From Bradyrhizobium xenonodulans (GTDB taxonomy: Bacteria > Pseudomonadota > Alphaproteobacteria > Rhizobiales > Xanthobacteraceae), in contig NZ_CP089391.1 of NCBI RefSeq assembly GCF_027594865.1, positions 2,696,501-2,760,500 of the forward strand: a DNA stretch of 64,000 bases, read 5' to 3'. The notes below the pieces were generated by a model. It was not told where the DNA came from, searched no databases, and saw only the letters and a list, made by a program, of their open reading frames with translations. The first letter of the stretch is position 1. Each line of letters starts with the position of its first letter. Below are positions 55,634-64,000 of the stretch, piece by piece. The position numbers and the translations under genes are program-made.

Positions 55634-56793
55634 GCGCATCCGTGGTCAAGGGCTGGTGTCCCGGCGCGCTGCGCCCGATGCAATCGGGCGACGGGCTCGT
55701 GGTCCGCGTGCGCCCGTTCGGCGGCCGTCTTGAAGCCGGGCAGGTCGCCGGGCTTGCGGAGCTCGCCGAGCGCTACGGCAACGGTCTCATCGATGTGACG
55801 AGCCGCGCCAACCTCCAGATCAGAGGCGTCAACGAACAGGGCCATCGGCCGTTGCTCGATGGCCTTGCGGGCTTGCGGTTGCTCGATCCCGATACAGAGA
55901 TCGAAGCCCGCCGCAACATTCTGGTGACGCCGTTCTGGAATGTCGGCGACGAAACGCAGGCGCTCGCTGCCGAACTGGAAGAAGCGCTTGCCGACAGCGC
56001 GCTCGGCCTTCCCACCAAATTCGGCTTCGCCATCGACGACGGGACGTCGCGCGTGCTCGCCGGCGATTCCGCGGACGTGCGCATCGAGCGCGATCGGGGC
56101 GGCCGGCTCCTGGTCCGGGCCGATGGCGCGAGGTTCGGCCGCTCCGTCGCGCGCGGACAGGCGGTGAGCACGGCGCTGGCGCTCGCGAACTGGTTCATTA
56201 CGTCAGGCGGCGCGAAAGGCGGGCGAGGGCGCATGGCGGCCCACATCGCGGCCGGCGCGGCACTGCCCGGGACGTTGAGCGGCGAGACCGAGCCTGCGCC
56301 CGTGATGGCGGCGTCGCGGCCCGGGCATTATCCGCATGGCGCCCTGGTCGGCGTCGCGTTCGGGCAGATGCTGCACACGACGCTTCATCAATTCTCCGGC
56401 TGCGGTCATGCGCTGCGCATGACGCCGTGGCGGATGGTGCTGAGCGAAGGCAAGCGCGAGATGCCGAGCGGGGCGGGCCTCATCACCGAGCCCTACGATC
56501 CGGCGCTTCGCGTCATCGCCTGTAGCGGGGCCCCGCGCTGCCGCGAGGCCCATGCCGACGCGCGCGCACTCGCAGCCACGCTTGCGCCGCGCATCGCGCT
56601 CGACATGCAGCTTCACGTCTCCGGCTGTGCCAAAGGCTGCGCGCGTTCCGGCGCATCCGCGGTGACGCTGGTTGCGACCAGCGCCGGCTTCAATCTCGTT
56701 CGCAACGGCTCGACCCGCGATGAGCCGGTCCTGCGCGGCCTGAACGGCGCCGACATCGTCAGCGATCCCTCCATCCTGGTCGGAGGTCACTGA
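55630..56793 (+). CDS. cobG: Precorrin-3B synthase
   Basis: 387 residues, overlapping cobN by 4 bases. Related to nitrite/sulfite reductases: N-terminal substrate half with TSRANLQIRGV near residue 60, and C-terminal Fe-S half with CSGAPRCREAH near 300 and HVSGCAKGCARSG near 330, which supply the four cysteines of a 4Fe-4S cluster. It uses O2 to make precorrin-3B, so its presence shows the aerobic pathway. Confidence 0.94.
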   Translation: MSASVVKGWCPGALRPMQSGDGLVVRVRPFGGRLEAGQVAGLAELAERYGNGLIDVTSRANLQIRGVNEQGHRPLLDGLAGLRLLDPDTEIEARRNILVTPFWNVGDETQALAAELEEALADSALGLPTKFGFAIDDGTSRVLAGDSADVRIERDRGGRLLVRADGARFGRSVARGQAVSTALALANWFITSGGAKGGRGRMAAHIAAGAALPGTLSGETEPAPVMAASRPGHYPHGALVGVAFGQMLHTTLHQFSGCGHALRMTPWRMVLSEGKREMPSGAGLITEPYDPALRVIACSGAPRCREAHADARALAATLAPRIALDMQLHVSGCAKGCARSGASAVTLVATSAGFNLVRNGSTRDEPVLRGLNGADIVSDPSILVGGH

Positions 56794-57422
56794 TGCCGTA
56801 CACTTACGAGACCGACGGCGCGGCGATCTACCGGCAGTCCTTTGCGACCATCCGGGCCGAGGCCGATCTTGCCCGCTTCACGCCGGACGAGGAGCAGGTG
56901 GTGGTGCGGATGATCCACGCTGCCGGCATGGTGGGCCTGGAGGCGCATATCCGTTTTACGCCCGGTATGGCGACCGCTGCGCGCGCGGCCCTGCAGAAGG
57001 GCGCGCCGATCCTGTGCGACGCGCGGATGGTTTCCGAGGGTATTACGCGCGCGAGACTGCCTGCGGCGAATGCCGTGATCTGCACGCTCGGCGACGAGGC
57101 GGTGCCGGCGCTTGCGCAATCCATGCGCAACACGCGTTCGGCCGCGGCGCTGGAGCTGTGGCGGCCGCATCTGAGCGGCGCCATCGTCGCGATCGGCAAC
57201 GCGCCGACCGCGCTGTTTCATTTGCTCAACATGCTGGAAGACCAAAACTGTCCGCGGCCCGCGGCGATCATCGGCTGCCCGGTCGGCTTCGTCGGCGCGG
57301 CTGAGTCAAAGGCGGCGTTGATGGCTGATCCACCAGTGCCGACGCTGACGGTGGAAGGCCGCCTCGGCGGCTCCGCGATCACGGTCGCTGCCGTGAACGC
57401 GCTGGCGAGCCGGAGCGAATAG
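56793..57422 (+). CDS. cobH: Precorrin-8X methylmutase
   Basis: 209 residues, one-base overlap with cobG. N-terminal YETDGAAIYRQSFATIRAEADL is family-typical, and the catalytic histidine is His42 in VVRMIHAAGM. PVGFVGAAESKAAL lies near residue 165. It moves the C11 methyl to C12, forming hydrogenobyrinic acid. Length is normal. Confidence 0.95.
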   Translation: MPYTYETDGAAIYRQSFATIRAEADLARFTPDEEQVVVRMIHAAGMVGLEAHIRFTPGMATAARAALQKGAPILCDARMVSEGITRARLPAANAVICTLGDEAVPALAQSMRNTRSAAALELWRPHLSGAIVAIGNAPTALFHLLNMLEDQNCPRPAAIIGCPVGFVGAAESKAALMADPPVPTLTVEGRLGGSAITVAAVNALASRSE

Positions 57423-57424
57423 AG

Positions 57425-58156
57425 ATGGGACGCGTCATCTGCTGCGGTCTCGGCCCCGGCGACCCCGATCTCATGAGCGTCCGTGCCGATCGCACGGTGC
57501 GCGCTGCGAAGCACGTCGCCTATTTCCGCAAGAAGGGCCGGCCCGGTCAGGCGCGACGCATCGTCGAGGGCATGCTGGCTGCCGACGTCACCGAATATCC
57601 CATGGAATATCCTGTGACGACGGAGATCGCCTTCGACAGCCCTGAATATGTCCAGCTGCTCGCCGGCTTCTACGACGAATGGGCCGAGCGCCTGGCGCGG
57701 CTTTCGCGCGCAGTCGACGTCGTCGTGCTCTGCGAGGGCGATCCTTACTTCTACGGCTCCTTCATGCATCTGCACACGCGCCTGCAAGGCCGTGTCGAGA
57801 TCGAGGTAATCGCCGGCATTCCCGGCATGGTCGGCTGCTGGAACGGCGTCGGACAGCCGATCGCGCTCGGCGACGACGTGACGACGGTGCTGATGGGCAC
57901 GCTCACTGAGCCCGAGCTTGAACGCCGCATGCGCGATTCCGATGCGCTCGTGATCATGAAGACAGGCCGCAATCTCGCAAAAGTGCGCCGCGCGCTCGCG
58001 GCTGCCGGCCGGCTCGACGATGCCTGGCTGGTCGAGCGTGGCACCATGCCGGACGAACGTGTGGTGCGGCTCGCTGAGGTCGATGCCGCTGATTGTCCTT
58101 ACTTCGCGATCGTGCTGGTGCACGGCAAGGGCCGGCATCCGGACGCCGCCGAATGA
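57425..58156 (+). CDS. cobI: Precorrin-2 C20-methyltransferase
   Basis: 243 residues, 2 bases after cobH. SAM-binding tetrapyrrole methylase fold: GLGPGDPDLMSVRA at the N-terminus, VVLCEGDPYFYGSFMHL near residue 100, VIAGIPGMVGCWNG near 135. Methylates C20 of precorrin-2 to give precorrin-3A. The ATG at 57425 is the only sensible start. Confidence 0.94.
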   Translation: MGRVICCGLGPGDPDLMSVRADRTVRAAKHVAYFRKKGRPGQARRIVEGMLAADVTEYPMEYPVTTEIAFDSPEYVQLLAGFYDEWAERLARLSRAVDVVVLCEGDPYFYGSFMHLHTRLQGRVEIEVIAGIPGMVGCWNGVGQPIALGDDVTTVLMGTLTEPELERRMRDSDALVIMKTGRNLAKVRRALAAAGRLDDAWLVERGTMPDERVVRLAEVDAADCPYFAIVLVHGKGRHPDAAE

Positions 58157-58887
58157 CGGGCACGCTGACCATCGCGGGCCTCGGCCCGGGCAGCGACGCG
58201 TTAGTGACGCCGGAGGTCTCCGCTGCGCTCGCCGCCGCGACCGATGTTCTGGGCTACGCGCCCTATGTCGCACGCGTGCGGCTCCGGCCGGGGCTCACCC
58301 TGCATCCGTCGGACAATCGCGAGGAGCTGCAACGCGCGAGCGAGGCCCTGCGGCTTGCGGCCGAAGGTGGTCAAGTCGTCGTCGTATCGTCCGGCGATCC
58401 CGGCGTCTTTGCGATGGCCTCGGCCGTATTCGAGGCGCTCGAACAGGCGCCGCAATGGCGCGAGCTGCCGATCCGCGTGCTGCCCGGCATCACCGCGATG
58501 CTGGCGGCGGCCGCGCGCGCCGGTGCGCCGCTCGGCCATGATTTCTGCGCGATCAATCTCTCCGATAATCTCAAGCCATGGGCGGTGATCGAGAAGCGGC
58601 TGCGACTGGCCGCGGAAGCTGATTTTGCGATTGCGATGTACAATCCCCGCTCGGCCAGCCGGCCTGAGGGCTTTGGCCGCGCGCTGGCGCTGCTGAAGGA
58701 GGCCGGCTGCGGCGAGCGCCTCGTCATTTTCGCGCGCGCGATCAGTGCTGCCGACGAGAGGATCGAGACGGTGACGCTGAACGACGCGACACCCGAGATG
58801 GCCGACATGCGCACGCTTGTCATCGTCGGCAATTCGCAGACGCGCCGCGTCGGCCGCTGGGTCTATGCGCCGAGGCAGGTCCGATGA
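58153..58887 (+). CDS. cobJ: Precorrin-3B C17-methyltransferase
   Basis: 244 residues from ATG at 58153, overlapping the cobI stop by 4 bases. Methylase motifs are IAGLGPGSDALVTPE, VVVSSGDPGVFAMASAVFE near residue 75, LPGITAMLAAAARAGAPLGHDFC near 113, and AMYNPRSASRP near 160, the CobJ-specific region. It methylates C17 and contracts the ring. Its last 25 bases overlap the 3' end of cobK on the other strand. Confidence 0.94.
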   Translation: MTGTLTIAGLGPGSDALVTPEVSAALAAATDVLGYAPYVARVRLRPGLTLHPSDNREELQRASEALRLAAEGGQVVVVSSGDPGVFAMASAVFEALEQAPQWRELPIRVLPGITAMLAAAARAGAPLGHDFCAINLSDNLKPWAVIEKRLRLAAEADFAIAMYNPRSASRPEGFGRALALLKEAGCGERLVIFARAISAADERIETVTLNDATPEMADMRTLVIVGNSQTRRVGRWVYAPRQVR

Positions 58888-59609
58888 CCGAGCCACTGCA
58901 TCACTTCAGTGACGCTCTCGACCCGTTGGCGTTCGGGCAATTTTGGCCGCGAGATCATGATCACGGGCACGCCGAGCATGCGGGCCGCATCGATCTTGGC
59001 GCGCGCGCCATCGCCGCCGGAATTGCGGGCGACGTTCCACGTGGTGCCGCGCGTGCGCATCATCTCCAGCTCGCCATCGAGCGTGAATGGCCCGCGCGAC
59101 ACGATCACATCGGCGGCAAAGGGCAGGGGCGCCTCAGGCGGATCGACGAAACGCAGCGTATAGGCATGCTGCGGTTTCCCCGCGAACGGCGCGATGTGCT
59201 GGCGGCCGATGGCGAGGAACACTTTTGCCGACGCCTCGGGCAGCGCGGCGACCGCGGCGGTGACGTCAGCGACTTCGATCCAATTGTCGCCGGGCACTTT
59301 CGTCCAGGGCGAGCGTTCGAGCGCGATCAGCGGCGTGCCGGTTTCCGCGCAGGCCTCGACGGCATTACGGCTCATCTCGGCCGCGAAGGGATGCGTCGCG
59401 TCGATCACATGGGTGATGCCTTCATCGTGGATGTAGTCGGCGAGCCCGCTCACGCCGCCAAAGCCGCCGATGCGGGTGGGCAGCGGCTGATCGGCCGGCA
59501 CGCGGGTGCGACCGCCATAGGAATAGACGGCATCGATGCCGGCGCGCGCGACCTCCGTCGCGAGCAGGCCCGCATCGGCAGTTCCGCCCAGAATGAGGGC
59601 GTGCATCAT
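58863..59609 (-). CDS. cobK: Precorrin-6A reductase
   Basis: 248 residues from ATG at 59609 (MMHALILGGTADAG); the second ATG at 59606 is an alternative, and the frame continuing to 60641 runs antisense to cobL. NADPH-binding N-terminus LILGGTADAGLLA, then DATHPFAAEMSRNA near residue 80 and IVSRGPFTLDGE near 170. It reduces precorrin-6A to 6B. It lies opposite to its operon neighbours, sharing 25 bases with cobJ and two start-codon bases with cobL, so it needs its own promoter inside cobL. Confidence 0.93.
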   Translation of the reverse strand: MMHALILGGTADAGLLATEVARAGIDAVYSYGGRTRVPADQPLPTRIGGFGGVSGLADYIHDEGITHVIDATHPFAAEMSRNAVEACAETGTPLIALERSPWTKVPGDNWIEVADVTAAVAALPEASAKVFLAIGRQHIAPFAGKPQHAYTLRFVDPPEAPLPFAADVIVSRGPFTLDGELEMMRTRGTTWNVARNSGGDGARAKIDAARMLGVPVIMISRPKLPERQRVESVTEVMQWLGHRTCLGA

Positions 59610-60789
59610 GTCTGATCCCTGGCTGACCATCATCGGTATCGGCGAAGATGGCCTTGCCGGGCTGTCCGAAGCAAGCCGAAAGGCGCTTGCCAAAGCCGAA
59701 ACTGTCTTCGGCGGCGAACGGCATCTTGCGCTTGCCGGCGTTGGGGCGCGCGGGCGTCCGTGGCCGATGCCGTTCGACGCCAACATCGTGCTGAGCTGCC
59801 GCGGCACGCCGACGGCGGTGCTCGCCTCCGGCGATCCGTTCTGGCATGGCGCTGGTGCGAGTCTCGCCGAGAAGCTCGATGGGGACGAGTGGATCGCGCA
59901 TCCGTCGCCCTCGACCTTCTCGCTCGCTGCCGCGCGTCTCGGCTGGCGCCTCGAAGGAATTGCCTGCCTTGGCCTGCACGCCGCGCCGTTCGAGCGTCTG
60001 GTGCCACATCTGGCGCGAGATAGGCGCATCATTTGTCTCGTGCGCGACGGGAGAGCGGCCGGTGATCTCGCAAAATGGCTGACGGCGCGCGGATGGGGCG
60101 CGTCACCATTCTGGACGCTCGCCGCGCTCGGCGGCCCGCGCGAAAGCATCAGAGAGCATCGTGCGCACAGCTTTGCCGGTGATCTCGCTGGCAACCTGGT
60201 TGCGGTCGCCGTTGAGGCGACAGGCGCACAGGGTCTTCCCCGTAGCTCGGGGCTTCCGGACGATCTCTTCATCCACGACGGCCAGATCACCAAGCGGCCG
60301 GTGCGGGCGCTGGCGCTCTCGGCGCTGGCAGCATGTCCCGGCGAACGGTTGTGGGACATCGGCGCCGGCTCGGGTTCGATTTCGGTCGAGTGGGCGCTGT
60401 GCGGTGGGACGGCGGCGGCAATCGAGGCGCGCGAGGACCGCGCTGCCAACATCCGCAGCAATGCGACGGCGTTCGGATTGGCGCACCGGATCACTGTCAT
60501 CACGGGGACCGCCCCCGAGGCTCTTGCTGCGCTGGAGCCGCCGGATGCCGTCTTCATCGGTGGCGGCCTCGATCGCGCGATGTTCGATGCGATCTGGTCG
60601 CAGCTCGCGTCGGGGACACGTCTGGTCGCGCATTCCGTCACGCTGGAGACGGAAGCGCTGCTCGGCGAGCTGCATCAGCGCCACGGCGGCGAGCTGATGC
60701 GGGTCGACATCGCCCATGCCGCTCCCCTCGGCCGCTACCGGTCGTGGGAGGCGGCGCGGCCTGTGGTGCAGTGGAGTACGGTCCGATGA
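59608..60789 (+). CDS. cobL: Precorrin-6B C5,15-methyltransferase (decarboxylating), CbiE-CbiT fusion
   Basis: 393 residues from ATG at 59608 (MSDPWLTIIGIGEDG). The N-terminal half is the CbiE methylase (LASGDPFWHG near residue 75). The C-terminal half is the CbiT domain, with SAM motif LWDIGAGSGSISVEWAL near residue 250 and AVFIGGGLDR near 315. It methylates C5 and C15 and removes the acetate carboxyl. Its start codon overlaps that of the divergent cobK (CATG), and its stop overlaps cobE. Confidence 0.94.
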   Translation: MSDPWLTIIGIGEDGLAGLSEASRKALAKAETVFGGERHLALAGVGARGRPWPMPFDANIVLSCRGTPTAVLASGDPFWHGAGASLAEKLDGDEWIAHPSPSTFSLAAARLGWRLEGIACLGLHAAPFERLVPHLARDRRIICLVRDGRAAGDLAKWLTARGWGASPFWTLAALGGPRESIREHRAHSFAGDLAGNLVAVAVEATGAQGLPRSSGLPDDLFIHDGQITKRPVRALALSALAACPGERLWDIGAGSGSISVEWALCGGTAAAIEAREDRAANIRSNATAFGLAHRITVITGTAPEALAALEPPDAVFIGGGLDRAMFDAIWSQLASGTRLVAHSVTLETEALLGELHQRHGGELMRVDIAHAAPLGRYRSWEAARPVVQWSTVR

Positions 60790-61154
60790 AGGTCGCCGGG
60801 CTCGGATTCAGAAGGGATGTGACGCTGGCTTCGCTGCGTGAAGCACTGCTGGCGGCCGGCGGTCCCGAAGGCCTTGCCGCGGTGGCGACCGTCAGCGACA
60901 AGGCCGATGCGGAAGCGCTAAAACAGCTCGCGCGCGAATGCGGCGTGCCGATCAAGGCTGTCCCGGCAGATATGCTGGCCGGCATCGAGACGTCGACGCA
61001 GTCAAAGCTCGTCGCGGAAAAATTCGGCACGGGATCGGTCGCCGAAGCCGCAGCGCTGGCGGTGGCCGGTCCTCGCGCGCGATTGATTGCGACGCGTGCG
61101 GTCTCGCAGGATCGCACCGCGACCGCCGCGATCGCGGAAGGAGATGGCGCATGA
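60786..61154 (+). CDS. cobE: CobE (CbiG C-terminal-like)
   Basis: 122 residues from ATG at 60786, overlapping cobL and cobM by 4 bases each. It opens [17 protein letters not shown] and corresponds to the C-terminal domain of CbiG, with [15 protein letters not shown] [21 protein letters not shown] near residue 71. Its precise role in the aerobic pathway is unsettled; binding of pathway intermediates has been proposed for the family. The frame upstream to 60333 lies inside cobL. Confidence 0.9.
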   Translation: MKVAGLGFRRDVTLASLREALLAAGGPEGLAAVATVSDKADAEALKQLARECGVPIKAVPADMLAGIETSTQSKLVAEKFGTGSVAEAAALAVAGPRARLIATRAVSQDRTATAAIAEGDGA

Positions 61155-61933
61155 CCGTGCATTTCATCGGCGCCGGGCCGGGCGCACCCGATCTGCTGAC
61201 GCTGCGCGGACGCGACCTGATCGCGGCGTGTCCGGTCTGCCTCTATGCAGGATCGCTGGTCCCTGCGGGCGTGCTCGCGCATTGCCCGCCCGGCGCCCGC
61301 ATCGTCAACACGGCGCCGTTGTCGCTCGACGAGATCATCGCGGAGATCGCCGCCGCACATGCGGAGGGCAAGGACGTCGCGCGGCTGCATTCCGGCGATC
61401 TCTCGATCTGGTCGGCGATGGGCGAGCAGCTCCGCCGCCTGCGCGCGCTGGGTATTCCCTATACGATCACGCCGGGCGTTCCCTCCTTCTCGGCCGCCGC
61501 TGCTGCGCTGGAGACTGAGCTGACGTTGCCGGGTCTTGCCCAAACCGTGGTGCTGACACGCACGCCGGGCCGCGCCAGTACGATGCCTGAAGGCGAAAAG
61601 CTTGCCGCTTTCGCCGCGACCGGCGCGGTGCTCGCGATCCATCTGTCGATCCATCTGCTCGACAAGGTCGTCGCCGAACTCACGCCGCATTACGGCGCGG
61701 ATTGTCCGGTCGCGATCGTCTGGCGCGCGAGCTGGCCGGAGCAGCGGATCGTCCGCGCCACGCTCGCAACGCTCGATGCCGCCGTCGGCGCCGAGATGGA
61801 GCGCACCGCGCTGATCCTGGTCGGCAGGACGCTGGGCTCGGCGGACTTCGACGAAAGCCGGCTCTATGCGGTCGACTATGACCGTCGCTATCGCCCCGTC
61901 GGCGCCGAGCCGCGCTTTCCGGAGGCATCCTGA
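61151..61933 (+). CDS. cobM: Precorrin-4 C11-methyltransferase
   Basis: 260 residues from ATG at 61151. Methylase motifs: [25 protein letters not shown] (CobM-specific), [15 protein letters not shown] near residue 80, [22 protein letters not shown] near 107, and [11 protein letters not shown] near 133. Converts precorrin-4 to precorrin-5. One-base overlap with cobB downstream (TGATG). Confidence 0.95.
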   Translation: MTVHFIGAGPGAPDLLTLRGRDLIAACPVCLYAGSLVPAGVLAHCPPGARIVNTAPLSLDEIIAEIAAAHAEGKDVARLHSGDLSIWSAMGEQLRRLRALGIPYTITPGVPSFSAAAAALETELTLPGLAQTVVLTRTPGRASTMPEGEKLAAFAATGAVLAIHLSIHLLDKVVAELTPHYGADCPVAIVWRASWPEQRIVRATLATLDAAVGAEMERTALILVGRTLGSADFDESRLYAVDYDRRYRPVGAEPRFPEAS

Positions 61934-63243
61934 TGGCGGCAGGACTCGTCATCTCCGCGCCTGCCTCCGGCGTCGGCAAGACCACGCTGACGCTGGCGCT
62001 CGCGCGTGCCTGGCGCCATCGCGGATTGACCGTGCAATGCTTCAAGAGCGGGCCCGATTATATCGATCCGGCCTTTCACGCCGCAGCCACGGGTCGTGCC
62101 TCCGTCAACGTCGATAGCTGGGCGATGGATCGCGGCACCATCGCGCATCTTGTCAGCCGCGGCGCTGACGCCGATGTCGTGCTCGCCGAGGGATCGATGG
62201 GCCTGTTCGACGGCGTTGCCGCGCGCGGTGTCTCCGGTACCGGTGCGACCGCCGACATCGCGGAGATGCTGGGCTGGCCGGTGGTGCTGGTGATCGATCC
62301 ATCGGGACAGGCGCAAACCGCCGCGGCGATCGCCGCAGGCCTTCGCGACTACCGCCCCGGCGTGCGCCTCGCCGGCGTCGTGCTCAATCGCGTTGCCAGC
62401 CCGCGCCACCAAGACCTGGTGCGGCGCGCACTCAACGATGCCGGCATCGCCGTGTTCGGCGCACTGCCGCGCCATGCCGAGATCAGCCTGCCGAAACGCC
62501 ATCTCGGCCTGGTGCAGGCCGAGGAGCAGGCCGAGATCGGCAAGCTGATCGACGAGGCCGCGCGCTTCGTTGCCGAGCATGTCGATCTCGACGCGGTGCT
62601 GCGGTCGGCCGCCAGCTGGTCGCCGCAGCCTGCCGCGAACGGCCTCAACGTGACGCCGCCCGGCCAGCGCATCGCGCTCGCCCGCGATGCCGCGTTCTCG
62701 TTCGTCTATCCGCATATGCTGGAAGCCTGGCGCGCGGCGGGCGCGGAGATCTCGACATTCTCGCCACTTGCCGACGAGGCGCCCGACACCAGCGCCGACG
62801 TATGCTGGCTGCCCGGCGGCTATCCCGAACTTCATGCCGGCAAGATCGCCGCCAATGCGCGCTTCCGCAAGGGCCTGCGTGCCTTTGCCGAGACACGGCC
62901 GGTGCACGGTGAATGCGGAGGCTATATGGTGCTGGGAACCGCTTTGACCGACGCCGACGGTATCAGCCACGAGATGGCGGGCCTGCTCGGACTGGAGACG
63001 AGTTTTGCAAAACGCCGCATGCATCTGGGCTACCGTCTCGCCGCGCTCGCAGCACCCATGCCCGGGCATCAGGCCGGCGCGCGCCTGCGCGGCCACGAGT
63101 TTCACTATTCGACCATCCTTGCGCAGCCCGATACGGCGCTGGCGGTCGTCCACGATGCGACCGGCGCGGTCATCGCCGAGACCGGTTCGCGGCGCGGCTA
63201 CGCCAGCGGCACGTTCTTCCATCTGATCGCGGAGGACCGGTGA
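61933..63243 (+). CDS. cobB: Hydrogenobyrinic/cobyrinic acid a,c-diamide synthase
   Basis: 436 residues. N-terminal ATPase domain: ISAPASGVGKTTLTLAL, then VQCFKSGPDYIDPAFH near residue 36 and EGSMGLFDG near 85. The C-terminal glutaminase has LPGGYPELHAG and the cysteine in VHGECGGYMVLG, with HEFHYS near residue 390. It amidates side chains a and c before cobalt insertion by CobN. The stop overlaps cobA by 4 bases. Confidence 0.95.
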   Translation: MAAGLVISAPASGVGKTTLTLALARAWRHRGLTVQCFKSGPDYIDPAFHAAATGRASVNVDSWAMDRGTIAHLVSRGADADVVLAEGSMGLFDGVAARGVSGTGATADIAEMLGWPVVLVIDPSGQAQTAAAIAAGLRDYRPGVRLAGVVLNRVASPRHQDLVRRALNDAGIAVFGALPRHAEISLPKRHLGLVQAEEQAEIGKLIDEAARFVAEHVDLDAVLRSAASWSPQPAANGLNVTPPGQRIALARDAAFSFVYPHMLEAWRAAGAEISTFSPLADEAPDTSADVCWLPGGYPELHAGKIAANARFRKGLRAFAETRPVHGECGGYMVLGTALTDADGISHEMAGLLGLETSFAKRRMHLGYRLAALAAPMPGHQAGARLRGHEFHYSTILAQPDTALAVVHDATGAVIAETGSRRGYASGTFFHLIAEDR

Positions 63244-63971
63244 GCGGTTTTGTCTCTTTTGTCTCTGCCGGCCCCGGCGATCCCGAGCTGCTCACGGTGA
63301 AGGGCGCCGCGCGGCTGCGCGAGGCCGATGTCGTGCTCTATGACGATCTTGCCTCAGGCGCGATCCTCGACCTGGCCCGGCCCGGCGCCAATCTCGTCGC
63401 GGTGGGCAAGCGGGCAGGGCGGCCGTCGACCAAGCAGCACCACGTCAACCGCCTCTTGGTCGACTATGCCGCAACCGGCGTGCGCGTCGTGCGCCTCAAG
63501 TCGGGCGATGCCGGCATTTTCGGCCGGCTCGAGGAGGAGCTCGAGACGTTGCGCGAAGCCGGCATCGGCTACGAGATCATTCCCGGCGTCACCTCGGCCT
63601 GTGTCGCCGCCGCACAAGCCGGCATTCCCCTGACCCGGCGTCATACCTCGCGCCGGGTTCAGTTCGTGACCGGGGCTGATGTCACCGGCGAGCTGCCGCA
63701 GAACCTCAACTGGGCGGCGCTGGCCGACCCTGAAGCGACCACCGTGGTCTATATGGGCCGGCGCACCTTCCCGGCGCTTGCCGCAAAATTGATCGAGCAC
63801 GGGCTCTCCCCAGCCACCCCGGCGCTGTTCGCCGAATCCCTCGGGCGGTCCGACGAGCGGCTGGTCCGCACCACCATTGCCGAGCTTGCCGAGCAGCTTG
63901 CGCGCGGCGGCGCGGCCTCGACCGCCGCCGTCATCGTGTTCGGTGCGCTGGCGGGGGATTATCCGTCATGA
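63240..63971 (+). CDS. cobA: Uroporphyrinogen-III C-methyltransferase
   Basis: 243 residues from GTG at 63240, overlapping cobB. Motifs: VSAGPGDPELLTVKGAARL at the N-terminus, ADVVLYDDL, VRLKSGDAGIFGRLEEE near residue 84, IIPGVTSACVAAAQAGIPLTRR near 114, and VYMGRRTFPAL near 170. It makes precorrin-2 from uroporphyrinogen III, the entry point for B12 and siroheme. No CysG-type dehydrogenase domain is fused. Confidence 0.94.
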   Translation: MSGFVSFVSAGPGDPELLTVKGAARLREADVVLYDDLASGAILDLARPGANLVAVGKRAGRPSTKQHHVNRLLVDYAATGVRVVRLKSGDAGIFGRLEEELETLREAGIGYEIIPGVTSACVAAAQAGIPLTRRHTSRRVQFVTGADVTGELPQNLNWAALADPEATTVVYMGRRTFPALAAKLIEHGLSPATPALFAESLGRSDERLVRTTIAELAEQLARGGAASTAAVIVFGALAGDYPS

Positions 63972-64000
63972 TCGCCCCGGCCGCGCCTCGCCCCTTGACG
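63968..64000 (+). CDS. Start of a further gene (11 codons visible)
   Basis: ATG at 63968 overlaps the cobA stop by ATGA, the same coupling used throughout this operon, and the frame (MIAPAAPRPLT) is open to the edge. Too little is visible to name it; a continuing cob or siroheme/sulfite-related gene would fit the position. Confidence 0.4.
   Translation, partial: MIAPAAPRPLT

Noticed and set aside
59610..60641. N-terminal extension of cobK to 592 residues
   Set aside because: It is antisense to cobL and not protein-like; the conserved LILGGTADAG begins two codons after the ATG at 59609.
60333..60785. N-terminal extension of cobE inside cobL
   Set aside because: Arg/Gly-rich shadow of the CbiT domain; family similarity starts exactly at the ATG at 60786.

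Overview
The window is GC-rich and densely coding, with long runs of genes that overlap by 1-4 bases. Together with the aerobic (cob-type) cobalamin genes and the large set of ABC uptake systems, this points to an alphaproteobacterium of the Bradyrhizobium type. The organism is inferred from style and gene content, not from a marker gene.

Layout. (1) 1-4563: a peptide/opine-type ABC importer (two permeases, two ATPases, binding protein), followed by an amidase (4799-6439) bracketed by two copies of a degenerate ~100-base repeat, then a CorA-type metal transporter (6722-7696). (2) 15760 down to 7725, minus strand: an eight-gene operon, iclR - permease - permease - binding protein - ATPase - aroM-like - DUF917 - hydantoinase A. 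It looks like a regulated import-and-hydrolysis route for a cyclic amide or hydantoin-like compound. (3) 15950-18565: a carboxylesterase and ring-cleaving dioxygenase pair diverging from a LysR regulator, with two matching ATT..CAAT palindromes between them. (4) 18971-20636: a small secreted beta-barrel-like protein and a diheme cytochrome c. (5) 24573 down to 20855: a periplasmic binding protein co-transcribed with a hybrid histidine kinase carrying REC and HPt domains.

(6) 24871-44413: a two-partner secretion locus. It has a secreted protein of unknown family, a single 17-kb gene for a 5668-residue filamentous adhesin (TpsA) with an FxxPxG-type secretion domain, and its outer-membrane transporter (TpsB), whose start overlaps the adhesin stop codon. 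The adhesin has a degenerate AY[IV] repeat region, a helix-like insert, a tandem 115-residue repeat near the C-terminus, and twelve cysteines that all occur in close pairs.

(7) 44586-64000: aerobic cobalamin synthesis. On the minus strand lie bluB-cobS-cobU and cobO-cobQ; on the plus strand lie cobD-cobC and then a long operon DUF1636-cobW-cobN-G-H-I-J-(K)-L-E-M-B-A. cobK is on the opposite strand, interlocked with cobJ and cobL. The long operon is led by a cobalamin riboswitch at 50681-50876, followed by a 10-bp hairpin that would bury the Shine-Dalgarno sequence and start codon of the first gene. This suggests that B12 shuts the operon off at translation initiation. cobF, cobS/cobT of the chelatase and the lower-ligand activating phosphoribosyltransferase are not in the window.

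No rRNA, tRNA, CRISPR array, insertion sequence or prophage gene was seen.
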